This document shows, piece by piece, positions 25,528 through 33,893 of a DNA stretch of 48,724 nucleotides; positions within the stretch are counted from its first letter, which is position 1; each line of letters begins with the position of its first letter. The translations under genes were made by a program, and so were the position numbers. Location: contig JACPBV010000024.1 of the NCBI GenBank assembly GCA_016180135.1, positions 1-48,724 on the forward strand, written 5' to 3'. Source of the DNA: Candidatus Woesearchaeota archaeon (lineage in GTDB: Archaea > Nanobdellota > Nanobdellia > Woesearchaeales > JACPBV01). Below the pieces are notes generated by a model. That model was given only the letters and a program-made list of their open reading frames with translations. It was not told the origin of the DNA and ran no database searches.

Positions 25528-26484
25528 TCATCCTAAAAATGCTCTCCTCTTGCTAGTTCCATCAACCTTAAATTGGGCATTGTTACGGGATGGATGATTG
25601 TTCCTCTTATATCCGCTTATTTCAATCTCTAAAAAATTTCTATTGGCATTCCTCTTTTCCTTGATTTTTTTCAAAACCCTTCTGACCTTTCGTATATGAT
25701 TAGGCGTATAAGGATTTACCGGTATTGCCCCAGTTAGGTCTTTTTTTTCTGGGAAATTTTCCTTCCAGGCCTCCCGAAGTTTTGCATAGGTTATCGGCCC
25801 AACTATTCCGTCCACTTTAAGTCCATGGTCTTTCTGGAACTTCCTAACCGCATCCTGACTCGCTTTGTTCTTTAAATATCCATTGGTAACAAGATGCAGC
25901 CCATAAAGGTCATTGAGGCGCTCCTGAATCCTTGCAAATTCCGGCCTTTTATGGCCCGAGTTATAGGCGGCAAAGGCATGGTCGATGTTTTGATAATATT
26001 CCAACTCTTCCAGAAGCAGAGCTTTTGTGTACTCCCTGTTTGTTTGTGGATTGCGGAGGCTTGATTTAACTTCGGCAAGAGTCCCTCCAAGCCGTGGAAG
26101 CTCAGGATGCCTCTTTTCCAAATCCATTGCCGTAGTCGTCAACAACTGGCCTAACCCTATACTCCTGACACCTTTGATTGGGTTGCCTTTAGCATCCTTA
26201 AAATAAGTGTTTTCCAGATGCCTTTCCAGGCGTTCAGCGGTTGGGTTTCCATTGCTTTCAACTTCAATCCCTGCGTCCACAAGCTGGTCAAGGGAGAATC
26301 CCTCCCAATTTTCTTTTTGCACTGGGGAAGCCTTTTTTTGATTACTACATCGGGATGCAGTTTGAATTACTGAAGTTCTAGGATTTGGAGCATAACTCCC
26401 TGGTTTATTGTCTTTTAGATAAACATAAGCAAGGACTGAGGCAAGAATTTCCCCCGTTACCAACATCTTTTGTTTGTAATCCAT
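25528..26484 (-). CDS. Lytic transglycosylase-like protein with PG-binding domain
   Basis: 318 residues. A membrane anchor lies near the N-terminus (MLVTGEILASVLAYVYL). An SLT-type transglycosylase domain follows: catalytic Glu in AGIEVESNGNPTA, then SIGLGQLLTTTA (family GLMQL-xPxTA) and HAFAAYNSGHKRPEF (family AAYNAG). A peptidoglycan-binding-1 domain comes next (SQDAVRKFQKDHGLKVDGIVGPITYAKLREA), then a basic tail. In bacteria this combination cleaves and binds peptidoglycan. Archaea lack peptidoglycan, so here it may attack bacterial walls, or be a repurposed scaffold (inference). Neighbours on the same strand are a 52-residue protein upstream and a single-pass protein downstream. Confidence 0.8.
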   Translation of the reverse strand: MDYKQKMLVTGEILASVLAYVYLKDNKPGSYAPNPRTSVIQTASRCSNQKKASPVQKENWEGFSLDQLVDAGIEVESNGNPTAERLERHLENTYFKDAKGNPIKGVRSIGLGQLLTTTAMDLEKRHPELPRLGGTLAEVKSSLRNPQTNREYTKALLLEELEYYQNIDHAFAAYNSGHKRPEFARIQERLNDLYGLHLVTNGYLKNKASQDAVRKFQKDHGLKVDGIVGPITYAKLREAWKENFPEKKDLTGAIPVNPYTPNHIRKVRRVLKKIKEKRNANRNFLEIEISGYKRNNHPSRNNAQFKVDGTSKRRAFLG

Positions 26485-26514
26485 TTCACCCTCTTTTTAC
26501 TTTGTTTTTTTTGT

Positions 26515-26673
26515 CTAGAACTCCAAAAACAACTCGTCCATCTCGTAAGAGCCGACTTTCTTCTTGTTCAGCAGGCTCATTTTCGGCTTCCTGCCGTGGG
26601 CTCCCTTGACTTCGTCAAACTCGAAGTCTTCGTCGCTCATTCCCATCTCCTGTTCCATGATTCCTTTTGCCAT
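26515..26673 (-). CDS. 52-residue acidic/basic protein of unknown function
   Basis: Starts ATG 26673 (MAKGIMEQEMGMSDEDFEF) and ends VGSYEMDELFLEF before TAG at 26515. An acidic N-half, a basic middle (GRKPKMSLLNKKKVGS) and a hydrophobic acidic end. It is 30 bases upstream of the lytic transglycosylase-like gene and has a box AGATATAAAAGG just upstream. No family recognised. Confidence 0.5.
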   Translation of the reverse strand: MAKGIMEQEMGMSDEDFEFDEVKGAHGRKPKMSLLNKKKVGSYEMDELFLEF

Positions 26674-26803
26674 TTCCTTCCTTTTATATCTACTGCTGAG
26701 TTACAAATAGGTTATATATAAACCTTGCGGTTTTGTGACTATCCTAAAGTGGTAGTTAGATAGGCCAAGAAACTTTAAATAGGGCATTGCAAAAGGCTTA
26801 GAT

Positions 26804-28162
26804 GTGAAAAAGGTAATAGGGGTAATACTTCTCGCCGGCCTGATTTTCATTATTGGCTGCGCTCCTGGCAGATTACAGAATCCTGAACTCAACAGGGAAG
26901 CAGCTAAAGCTGGTGAGGCAGATACACCTTCTTCAGAGGCTTCAGAACAAGAAATTCCTGCGCAAATCAAAGAATCCGATGCGCAAATCAAAGGAACCGA
27001 TACATCAATCAAGGGGACTAACGCTCTTTCAGAAAATTCGCAACCAACCGAGGGAGACACCAATAATCCGGCTGGCATTTCTCCGCAGGAAGAAAGCAAG
27101 GAAAGTGAACAAGAGAAGATTTCTGTCAGCCATTGGAAAAGGGTCTTTGCAAAAGCTTTGGCAGAAATTAATTGCCCTGCACCTCCAAAACGTAATTTTT
27201 CTGATAAATACTACAAAGGTCCGATGATTGATACCCACATCCATATCCAGAGCCTGCCTGATGGTGCGCCGGGGTTTCCCGATGAGTTTTATACCGGCAG
27301 TAATCTTGGGATAAAGCAGAGCATTGCTGAGTGGGTGTGCATGATGGATTATGAAGAAACCAACAGCTCTTTTGCCTTCTTTGCGGTATGGGATCCTATC
27401 CGGGATGAATCTTTGGAGATAGTAAAGCGCATCCTGGAGGCATATCCGGGCAGGTTTATCCCATTTATCATGCCGCCAGACCGGGATGGCGACCCCGACG
27501 GCTATCCTACCGTCGATGCAAAGGAATTGGAAGGTATGCTCCAGGTGTATCCAGGATTGTTCAAGGGCTATGGGGAAATCGGGCTGTATGGCCATCCCGG
27601 CGGCGCGCCTGCGCTTCCACCGGATTCACCAAGGCTGATGGAAATCTATCCGGTGGTGCAAAAATCTGATCTGCTCGTCTATGTCCATCTAGGGGAGGGC
27701 CAGAAAGAATCTTTTGAAAGAGCTTTACAATCAAATCCTAGCATTACGTTTATTTTTCATGGTGACCAACTCATTGACTGCGGCTCGTGCGATAAGACAT
27801 TGGATGATGTTGCAGATATTTTAGAGAACCACCCTAATGTGTATTACGGGATTGATGAGTTGTATGGGGATGTCAATCTCCTGCGGCAGGATGTCAGCAA
27901 GGAAGAATTCATTGCACATTTCAATGATTATGGACTGTTGCTTAAACAGGATCTTGCCAAATGGAAAGATTTTATTGAAACCCATCCCAACCAGGTTTTG
28001 TGGGGGACAGACAGGGGTGTAGGCTCGGTATGGTCAATTGACCCTGAAGTTGCGATAGTGCTAAACAATTACACCCGGTATTTTATCGGGCATCTTGATC
28101 CGGCTGTTCAAGAGAGGTTTGCTTACAAAAACGCAAAAAATCTGTTAGGCGAGGCTTCATGA
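26804..28162 (+). CDS. Lipoprotein amidohydrolase (TIM-barrel)
   Basis: 452 residues, GTG start 26804, 26 bases after the box CTTTAAATA. Lipobox LIFIIGC (Cys19), then a ~100-residue Ser/Glu/Gln-rich stalk. The amidohydrolase-2-type domain shows MIDTHIHI (HxH metal pair), GYGEIGLYG (strand 4 region), LVYVHLGEG and FHGDQ as His strands, and LWGTDRGVG as the catalytic Asp strand. The family includes metal-dependent lactonases and decarboxylases; substrate unknown. An exported lipid-anchored form is uncommon. It overlaps the next gene by 4 bases (ATGA). Confidence 0.78.
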   Translation: MKKVIGVILLAGLIFIIGCAPGRLQNPELNREAAKAGEADTPSSEASEQEIPAQIKESDAQIKGTDTSIKGTNALSENSQPTEGDTNNPAGISPQEESKESEQEKISVSHWKRVFAKALAEINCPAPPKRNFSDKYYKGPMIDTHIHIQSLPDGAPGFPDEFYTGSNLGIKQSIAEWVCMMDYEETNSSFAFFAVWDPIRDESLEIVKRILEAYPGRFIPFIMPPDRDGDPDGYPTVDAKELEGMLQVYPGLFKGYGEIGLYGHPGGAPALPPDSPRLMEIYPVVQKSDLLVYVHLGEGQKESFERALQSNPSITFIFHGDQLIDCGSCDKTLDDVADILENHPNVYYGIDELYGDVNLLRQDVSKEEFIAHFNDYGLLLKQDLAKWKDFIETHPNQVLWGTDRGVGSVWSIDPEVAIVLNNYTRYFIGHLDPAVQERFAYKNAKNLLGEAS

Positions 28163-30036
28163 AAACACTTTATCTTTTAATCGCTCTCATTGCAGCCATC
28201 CTCGTTATGGGGTGCGCTCAACAAAACAGTGAATTATCTTCCCAACCACAAGAACAAGGAAATTTATCCTCCCAACAGGATGGGGCCTTAACTCCTCAGC
28301 AAGAAGGGACATTAATCCCTCAACGACAGGAAGAAACTTCCCCATTCCAACCACAACAAGAAGAACAGGAACAACAAAAAAAGCTAATTCTTCCACTACC
28401 TGAACATTGCACGGATAAAACTTACAACCAGGGAGAGCAGGGCCTTGACTGCGGCTGGACTTGCCCCAATGAATGCGCCTTCACTGAAAAATGCGGCGAA
28501 ATAAACAAAGACCAAACATGGTCAGGCAATATCTATGTGTCTTGTTATGTAACCGTCAACGAAGGGGTTACCTTGACGATCGAGCCTGGCACTATCGTCA
28601 AATTCCATCATGACAGGGATTACAGGACATTCAACAGGGCAGGCTTATCGATCAACGGCGGAAATCTGGCTGCTGTCGGGAACAAGGCACAGATGATCTG
28701 GTTCACTTCCGATGCGCCCGACCCTGTCAACGGCGATTGGATGCATATTAACATTGACCACAGCAAAAGCTCAAAAATTGACCATGCGATTGTCGAATTT
28801 GCAGAACTCGGAGTTTCTCAATTTGATTCGTCAGTTCCAATAACAAACTCAATCATCCGATGGATAAACTCCGAAGGGCTTTATGGCGAGCGCTCAACCC
28901 CCAACTTCCAGAACAATACCCTGTACAGCAACGGCTACCATGACATTGCACTCGAGCAATACAACAAAGATGCATTCATCTCCAACAATCACTTTAAAGG
29001 CGGCCATCATGCCGTCCATTTTGAGAAGAGCACAGGAACAGTTAAGAACAATTTCTTTGAGAATTATCGTGTCTTAAAGACTGCTGACCCTGAATTTACT
29101 CTCAGTGCCGGCATGGAATCTCAGGTCACTATCAAAGACAACGAGCTCCAGAATGTGGGTGAGACTATCTTTGCCATCGATACAAATGTGAAGAGCACGC
29201 TGAGCAATAACTCAGTTGTCACTGGAAGGCAGCCCCCAGTTTTTGACTATAAAGATATAAAAAACTTTGATATTCCCTATACACCTGGCGATGAAGAAGA
29301 TAGGTTTCCTTATGTCTATGCAGAGCAGGATGGGACAAGGAAGGTTGTAAAGAAGATTGGGAAAGACCTCTACTTCGGCTGGTCGCTGGTATTTGCCGAC
29401 GGCTTTCTCTATCGCTTTAGCCTGGACAGCTTTATCGGCGGTGACCTTGACTTCCTTAAGATTGATCCGATTACTGGTGCCGTTGAGCGTTTTGGGAACA
29501 ACGGCATCATCAGCCCAAGGGGATTAGCATGGGACGGAGAATTTTTTTATATCAACGACGGCAGCCTGAAAAAAATCTTCAGATTCAAGCTGGCAGCTGG
29601 CGCAAAGCACGGAGACTTTATTGAGATTCTTGACAGCTTTGACATTCCAGAAGCAGACCTGGGCGGAACAGCCGGTTTGGCCTCCGATGGGGAATTTCTC
29701 TATCTCGTCCATCGTTACGGAGAATGGATATGGAAACTGGACAAGGAAGGAAATGTTGTTGGGAAGGTTCCTTTCAATGCTCCCGGCGGCTCGATAACTT
29801 ACGGGAATGGCTATTTTTGGGTGTATGCAGGCTGCCAAAAAGGATTGTGCAAGCTGACAAAAGACGGTGAGCTGGTTGGCGAGATTTATCCGGCAGCCAA
29901 AGACCCCTGGGCGCTGGCATGGGAGCCTGCCGACAATAAGGCTGGAGGTTTTCTCTGGGCATTATACCGCACCAGCGAAACATGGAATGACCCAAAGATA
30001 TTCAAGATGGAGATTCTGGATGATTCGTTGGGTTAA
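28159..30036 (+). CDS. Lipoprotein with beta-helix and beta-propeller domains
   Basis: 625 residues. Lipobox ILVMGC (Cys19), a Gln/Glu-rich stalk (~20-75) and a Cys cluster (DCGWTCPNECAFTEKCG). A right-handed parallel beta-helix follows (repeats like TIEPGTIVKFHHDRDY, NNHFKGGHHAVHFEKSTGTVKNNFFEN), then an NHL-like propeller from ~residue 375 (LAWDGEFFYINDGSLKKIFRF; LASDGEFLYLVHRYGEWIWKLD). Beta-helix domains of this kind bind or cleave polysaccharides. Coupled by a 4-base overlap to the amidohydrolase lipoprotein, suggesting joint work on an extracellular substrate. Confidence 0.7.
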   Translation: MKTLYLLIALIAAILVMGCAQQNSELSSQPQEQGNLSSQQDGALTPQQEGTLIPQRQEETSPFQPQQEEQEQQKKLILPLPEHCTDKTYNQGEQGLDCGWTCPNECAFTEKCGEINKDQTWSGNIYVSCYVTVNEGVTLTIEPGTIVKFHHDRDYRTFNRAGLSINGGNLAAVGNKAQMIWFTSDAPDPVNGDWMHINIDHSKSSKIDHAIVEFAELGVSQFDSSVPITNSIIRWINSEGLYGERSTPNFQNNTLYSNGYHDIALEQYNKDAFISNNHFKGGHHAVHFEKSTGTVKNNFFENYRVLKTADPEFTLSAGMESQVTIKDNELQNVGETIFAIDTNVKSTLSNNSVVTGRQPPVFDYKDIKNFDIPYTPGDEEDRFPYVYAEQDGTRKVVKKIGKDLYFGWSLVFADGFLYRFSLDSFIGGDLDFLKIDPITGAVERFGNNGIISPRGLAWDGEFFYINDGSLKKIFRFKLAAGAKHGDFIEILDSFDIPEADLGGTAGLASDGEFLYLVHRYGEWIWKLDKEGNVVGKVPFNAPGGSITYGNGYFWVYAGCQKGLCKLTKDGELVGEIYPAAKDPWALAWEPADNKAGGFLWALYRTSETWNDPKIFKMEILDDSLG

Positions 30037-30060
30037 AGAGATACAAAAAGGGGAGGAAGG

Positions 30061-30116
30061 TTATCTGAAAAGATTTATCTGAAAATGGTTATCTGAAAAT
30101 ATTTATCTGAGGGACA
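30061..30116. repeat. Four 14-base repeats covering the Rnp4 stop codon
   Basis: Units start at 30061, 30075, 30089 and 30103, each TTATCTGA followed by variable bases. On the minus strand each ends in TCAGATAA. The unit at 30103 holds the real TAA stop of the Rnp4 gene and the other three lie just past it. Confidence 0.8.
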
Positions 30117-30414
30117 TCTTAGAAAACTTCCTGCACTCCAGACAATAAACCACTAACTTTCCTTCTCTTGTCCTTATCCTGCAATTCACCCCGGGAATCA
30201 GGACATGGCTGCAATGCCTGCAGAACTGCCTTTTAACCGCTATGGGGAGCCTGAGCTTATGCCTGTTGGAAAGATGCCTGACTTTCTTTGAATAGACTAA
30301 GGCAAGCCTTTTGTTTCCAGCCTTATAGGCTTTCTTCGCTTTTTCCAGAATCTGAGGGATACGCTGCATAGCTTCTTGCTTTGCCTGAAGTTTTTTTAGT
30401 TGTTTGGGATGCAT
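30103..30414 (-). CDS. rnp4: RNase P protein component 4 (Rpp21/Rpr2)
   Basis: 103 residues from ATG 30414 (MHPKQLKKLQAKQEAMQRI), the start fitting a minus-strand box CATTTAAAC ~26 bases upstream; the longer frame begins at 30474. Helical N-terminus, RLALVYSKKVRHLSNRHKLR, then a zinc ribbon FCRHC ... VNC ... VYCLECRKF. This is the archaeal/eukaryotic RNase P subunit that pairs with Rpp29 and helps process tRNA 5' ends. Confidence 0.93.
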   Translation of the reverse strand: MHPKQLKKLQAKQEAMQRIPQILEKAKKAYKAGNKRLALVYSKKVRHLSNRHKLRLPIAVKRQFCRHCSHVLIPGVNCRIRTREGKLVVYCLECRKFSKMSLR

Positions 30415-30677
30415 GATAACTATCACCTTAGTTTTGTTTAAATGGATTCTTTTCCTTGGAACACCTTTTTTCAAAATCCTTTCTAAACTCTTTCATTCTC
30501 CTTTCTTTTTTATACCAATCGATACCTGCACCTTTCAGGGCGCCGAAGAATTTCATTATTATTTCCTTGCTGCCTTTTTCGATTGTCATAAGGACTGTTT
30601 ATTGTGGGAGTATATAAACTTTTTTGCAAGATGAAGATAAAATAAACATTACAAAATACAATATATTTATATACTAA

Positions 30678-30697
30678 AAGTAAAATAAGCTTTACTT
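30678..30697. promoter_or_regulatory. Putative operator before the XRE gene
   Basis: Inverted repeat AAGTAAA (30678-30684) / TTTACTT (30691-30697), separated by ATAAGC and ending one base before the ATG. A TATA-like run ATATATTTATATAC (30661-30674) lies just upstream. Bound regulator here would block transcription start, consistent with self-repression. Confidence 0.55.
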
Positions 30698-30698
30698 T

Positions 30699-30884
30699 AT
30701 GCAAAATAATATAAAAAAGTACCGTAAAATCTTGAAGTTGGACCAGAAGGACTTAGCCAAAGAATTAGGCGTTTCAAGGCAGACCATCATCAACATTGAG
30801 GGCGGAAAGCATGACCCTTCTCTGGAGCTGGCGTTTAAGATTGGAAGAACCTTTAACCTAAGGGTTGAGGATATATTTTTTTAA
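30699..30884 (+). CDS. XRE-family helix-turn-helix regulator
   Basis: 61 residues, all one HTH_3 domain: IKKYRKILKLDQKDLAKELG, VSRQTIINIEGGKHDPSLEL, AFKIGRTFNLRVEDIFF. This is the compact bacterial/archaeal YgzD-like type. An inverted repeat overlaps its promoter. No toxin gene is next to it. Confidence 0.88.
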   Translation: MQNNIKKYRKILKLDQKDLAKELGVSRQTIINIEGGKHDPSLELAFKIGRTFNLRVEDIFF

Positions 30885-31008
30885 CCCTAACCTTACCCGC
30901 CATAACCTTAGCCATCTTAAAAAGGCTATGTTGTTTTAGCTATAACGGTTTTTTGCCGGCAGAGCATCGGAAAACATTAAAAGGAATCCCCACTTCCCGG
31001 AGTGCAGC

Positions 31009-32262
31009 ATGTTCACCTTCCTCAAAAAATTCTTCAGCACCGGCGATGAACCGGTAAACGTATCAATAGCATCCTTACCGCAGTGGCTCGAGGATGCTGC
31101 AAAGCCGCATGCTGAAAAGCTCAGCAGCGCAGTCGAGCAGAAAAAGCAGGAGCTTTCTGAAGAGATCCATTCAGCAAGGGAAAAAATAGATGCCCTAAGC
31201 TCAGCGACGCTTCCCAATCCCAATATCTCGGTGCGGGAAAAGCAATTCCTCGACGGAAACCGGAATGCCTATCTCCTCTACGCCAATAATTTTCTCAGTT
31301 CGCTGGATCATGACGGGATCACTCGCCATTCCCTGCCAGATTTCTCTGTCCGATTTGATGAGAAGCTTCAGCAGTTTGCAAAATCGACCTTGAGGCCTTA
31401 CCAGATCCTGCAGGAGTTCCTTGCCAACGAGAGCAGGGATGTTGCCATAAGCGTACGCGCAATTGAAGGCCATGTGAAAGGAATGCGGCAGTCTGTCGAA
31501 CTCTCCCCCCTATCAAAGATTTCCCGCCTGAAAGCCCTGGCCGGCGAGCTGAACAGCAGGCTCAGCCAGAAAAAGAATGTTGAAGAAGAGATGAAAAAGC
31601 TTGGTGATGATATCACTTTGGCAGAAAAATCCATCTCAGCCGAGCAGCAGAATCTCAATGACTTAAGGGATTCAGGCGAATATAAGACATACCTCGATGC
31701 AAAAGCAGACAGGGAAATCCAGTTAAAGAAGATAAGCGATATTTCATCATCGGTCAGCCAGCCGTTTGCAACCTTGGAGATGGCATTGAGGAAATATGGG
31801 CATATCGCCTCTGAGAATCTCGAAGTGGTGGGAAATTATCTTCAGGACTCTGCCAAAGCAATGGCGGAAGATGAAGGCCTTGCTATCATTGATGCGCTCC
31901 AGAAGGTGAAGCAGTGCATAATAAGGGGCGAAATCGAGCTGAAAGACAAGAAAAAAGAAAAAACCATGGCAGTCCTTGGCCAGCTTACTGCCGAATGGCT
32001 TGCTGAAAAAAGAAAGGAGCGCCTGTTGCTTTCTCATGAGCTCAGCTCTATCGACGGAAAAATCAGCGCAAACAAAGCGAAAGGATGGGAGGAGAAACTC
32101 GCTGAAAAGATACAATCGCTTGAAATCAAGAAGGAGCGGATGGTTTTCTCCCTTCAGGAGCTTGGGAAAAAGTCAGAGGGCTTTGTTCTTGGAGATGCAA
32201 AAAAGGAATTGGAAAACGAGATTGCAGAAGTTTTAGGCAGGAAGCTGGTCATCTCTTCCTGA
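31009..32262 (+). CDS. Unknown coiled-coil protein
   Basis: 417 residues, no membrane segment, rich in Glu/Lys/Ser/Leu helices. Coiled-coil stretches lie at ~35-65 (EKLSSAVEQKKQELSEEIHS) and ~180-250 (EEEMKKLGDDITLAEKSISA; TYLDAKADREIQLKKISDI), and again at ~310-400. Short hydrophobic helices between them could form a folded head. It is not an SMC: no Walker motifs. ATTAAAAG about 30 bases upstream is a possible promoter. Perhaps a cytoskeletal or scaffold protein; not recognised. Confidence 0.65.
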   Translation: MFTFLKKFFSTGDEPVNVSIASLPQWLEDAAKPHAEKLSSAVEQKKQELSEEIHSAREKIDALSSATLPNPNISVREKQFLDGNRNAYLLYANNFLSSLDHDGITRHSLPDFSVRFDEKLQQFAKSTLRPYQILQEFLANESRDVAISVRAIEGHVKGMRQSVELSPLSKISRLKALAGELNSRLSQKKNVEEEMKKLGDDITLAEKSISAEQQNLNDLRDSGEYKTYLDAKADREIQLKKISDISSSVSQPFATLEMALRKYGHIASENLEVVGNYLQDSAKAMAEDEGLAIIDALQKVKQCIIRGEIELKDKKKEKTMAVLGQLTAEWLAEKRKERLLLSHELSSIDGKISANKAKGWEEKLAEKIQSLEIKKERMVFSLQELGKKSEGFVLGDAKKELENEIAEVLGRKLVISS

Positions 32263-32277
32263 ATGGTGGGGAGCAGG

Positions 32278-33615
32278 TCATTTCTTTTTGAGAAAATATC
32301 CCCTGTTGCCGTTAAATGCTTCCAATGCCTCAAGGGTTCCTGAGGTGAAGTATTTTATGGCAGCGCCTCCGCCGGTTGATACGTGGCGGTTTTCAAGACC
32401 TTCAGACGCAGCCACCGAATCCCCTCCTCCGACAATTACATAAGCATTTGGCCGGATTGATCGTTTGAATGCTTCTGTCCCTCTTGAAAATGGGAATTTT
32501 CCGTTTACCTCAATATCTGAAGCGCCAATATTCCCGAACCATAAGATGACATCAGAACCTTCAATGGATTTCTTCTCTCCTTGGCCGATGATAACGTCCA
32601 TAATCGCGTAATCAAGGGGGATTCCATCTCCTAAGAGGATATCTGGATGAATCTCGGTGTAGGCTGGTTTCATCCCCTCCTGAATCAAGGGCTTTGCATA
32701 AGTCACAGTCCCGGGCAGGAGGAGATTTTTGATTGCAATCAATTTCCGGACTGCTTTGTCAGCTTCCCTGCCGGACTCATCACCTTCAGTTGAATCTTCA
32801 AGAAGAACATATCTTTGCCCAGCATCGGTTATCATTGATTTTCCAATGTGGATCCCCTTTGCATTTACTGCTGCATTAAAGACAGCACCGCCGGCTAAAA
32901 CATAATCCACCGATGGTGAAAGCCTGGCTGCCGCCTCAATCTTTTCTTTCAGCTTTATCCCGCCAACTGCAAGGAGCTTCCTGCCTGGCAGATTTCGCGC
33001 GCCATCCCACATCGAAAGCTCTTCTCTCATCAGGAAACCGAAGGCATAGGGCTTATCTCCTTTCTCATAGCACTGGAGCAGGCATTCAGCTACTGAGGCA
33101 TTTGCCCGGTGGGCGACTCCAAAGGCATCAAAGACATAGATATCGCAAAGTTCACGGAGCTTTGCCGCAAAGGCAGCATCATTATTTTCCTCTTCAGCAT
33201 AAAGCCTGAGGTTTCCAAGCATGAGGATTTCACCGTCATTAAGGCCTTCTATCATCTTCTGCACTTCTCCGCCGATGCAGTCCGTGGCAACCTTGATAGT
33301 TCCTTTTTCCCATTTGAGTAGCGACTCAAGATGGGATGCAACTGGCTTCATAGAATTATTTTCTCTTACCGCCTCAAAAGAGGTTCCTGCCCTAAGCTCT
33401 TCCTGAGGCCTTCCACGATGGGCGCCGATAACAACCCTGGCGCCCTGCTGAAGAAGATAATTAAGGGTTCCCAGCGACTTCTCAATCCTTACTGCATCAT
33501 CCCCTTTGATTTTGCCGCCTTTAACTTTGACATTGTATTCAAAACGCGCAAAAACGGTCTTTCCCCTAAGCGCTCCAAGCTCGTCAACCCAGCGGTAATT
33601 GTAATGCGAAGCCAT
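32278..33615 (-). CDS. pgk: Phosphoglycerate kinase (divergent)
   Basis: 445 residues, a little longer than the usual ~400-415. Recognisable parts are VFARFEYNVKVKGGKI (family RVDFNVP, with the Asp replaced by Glu), RVVIGAHRGRP, MLGNLRLYAEE, FDAFGVAHRANAS, LLAVGGIKLKEKI and the C-terminal nucleotide loop VSTGGGAAIKYF. It transfers phosphate between 1,3-bisphosphoglycerate and ADP in glycolysis and its reverse. Minus-strand box CTTTTAAAG about 28 bases upstream of ATG 33615. The divergence at the substrate-arginine/aspartate strand is notable, though most catalytic motifs remain. Confidence 0.88.
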   Translation of the reverse strand: MASHYNYRWVDELGALRGKTVFARFEYNVKVKGGKIKGDDAVRIEKSLGTLNYLLQQGARVVIGAHRGRPQEELRAGTSFEAVRENNSMKPVASHLESLLKWEKGTIKVATDCIGGEVQKMIEGLNDGEILMLGNLRLYAEEENNDAAFAAKLRELCDIYVFDAFGVAHRANASVAECLLQCYEKGDKPYAFGFLMREELSMWDGARNLPGRKLLAVGGIKLKEKIEAAARLSPSVDYVLAGGAVFNAAVNAKGIHIGKSMITDAGQRYVLLEDSTEGDESGREADKAVRKLIAIKNLLLPGTVTYAKPLIQEGMKPAYTEIHPDILLGDGIPLDYAIMDVIIGQGEKKSIEGSDVILWFGNIGASDIEVNGKFPFSRGTEAFKRSIRPNAYVIVGGGDSVAASEGLENRHVSTGGGAAIKYFTSGTLEALEAFNGNRGYFLKKK

Positions 33616-33782
33616 AGCGGGAAGGTTCAGGTTTTACTTTAAAAGCTTTGTTGTGATGGAGAAAATATTTACGGAAAAGATGGAAATACAAGAGAAAAGA
33701 GAAAAGGAAAAAAAATATTCTCGGCTGGCGAAAACAGCAGGACATGAAGCTGATGTGGTTCCTAATTCTTAGCCAATCTTTT

Positions 33783-33893
33783 ATCACTGAACTCAAGCCA
33801 TCAGCGGAAATCTTAAACCATCAGCGGCAATGCCACCCGCGCAATAATTATCACTGACCTCAAACCATCAGCGGCAATGCCACCAGCGCAACA
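33783..33893. repeat. Tandem duplication of the pyrophosphatase gene end
   Basis: ATCACTGA-CTCAA-CCATCAGCGG occurs at 33850 (including the gene's stop codon) and again at 33783. CCATCAGCGGCAATGCCACC, encoding the last residues VALPLMV, also recurs at about 33817. So the 3' end of the gene exists in at least two and partly three copies, the extra ones beyond the stop. Confidence 0.8.
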
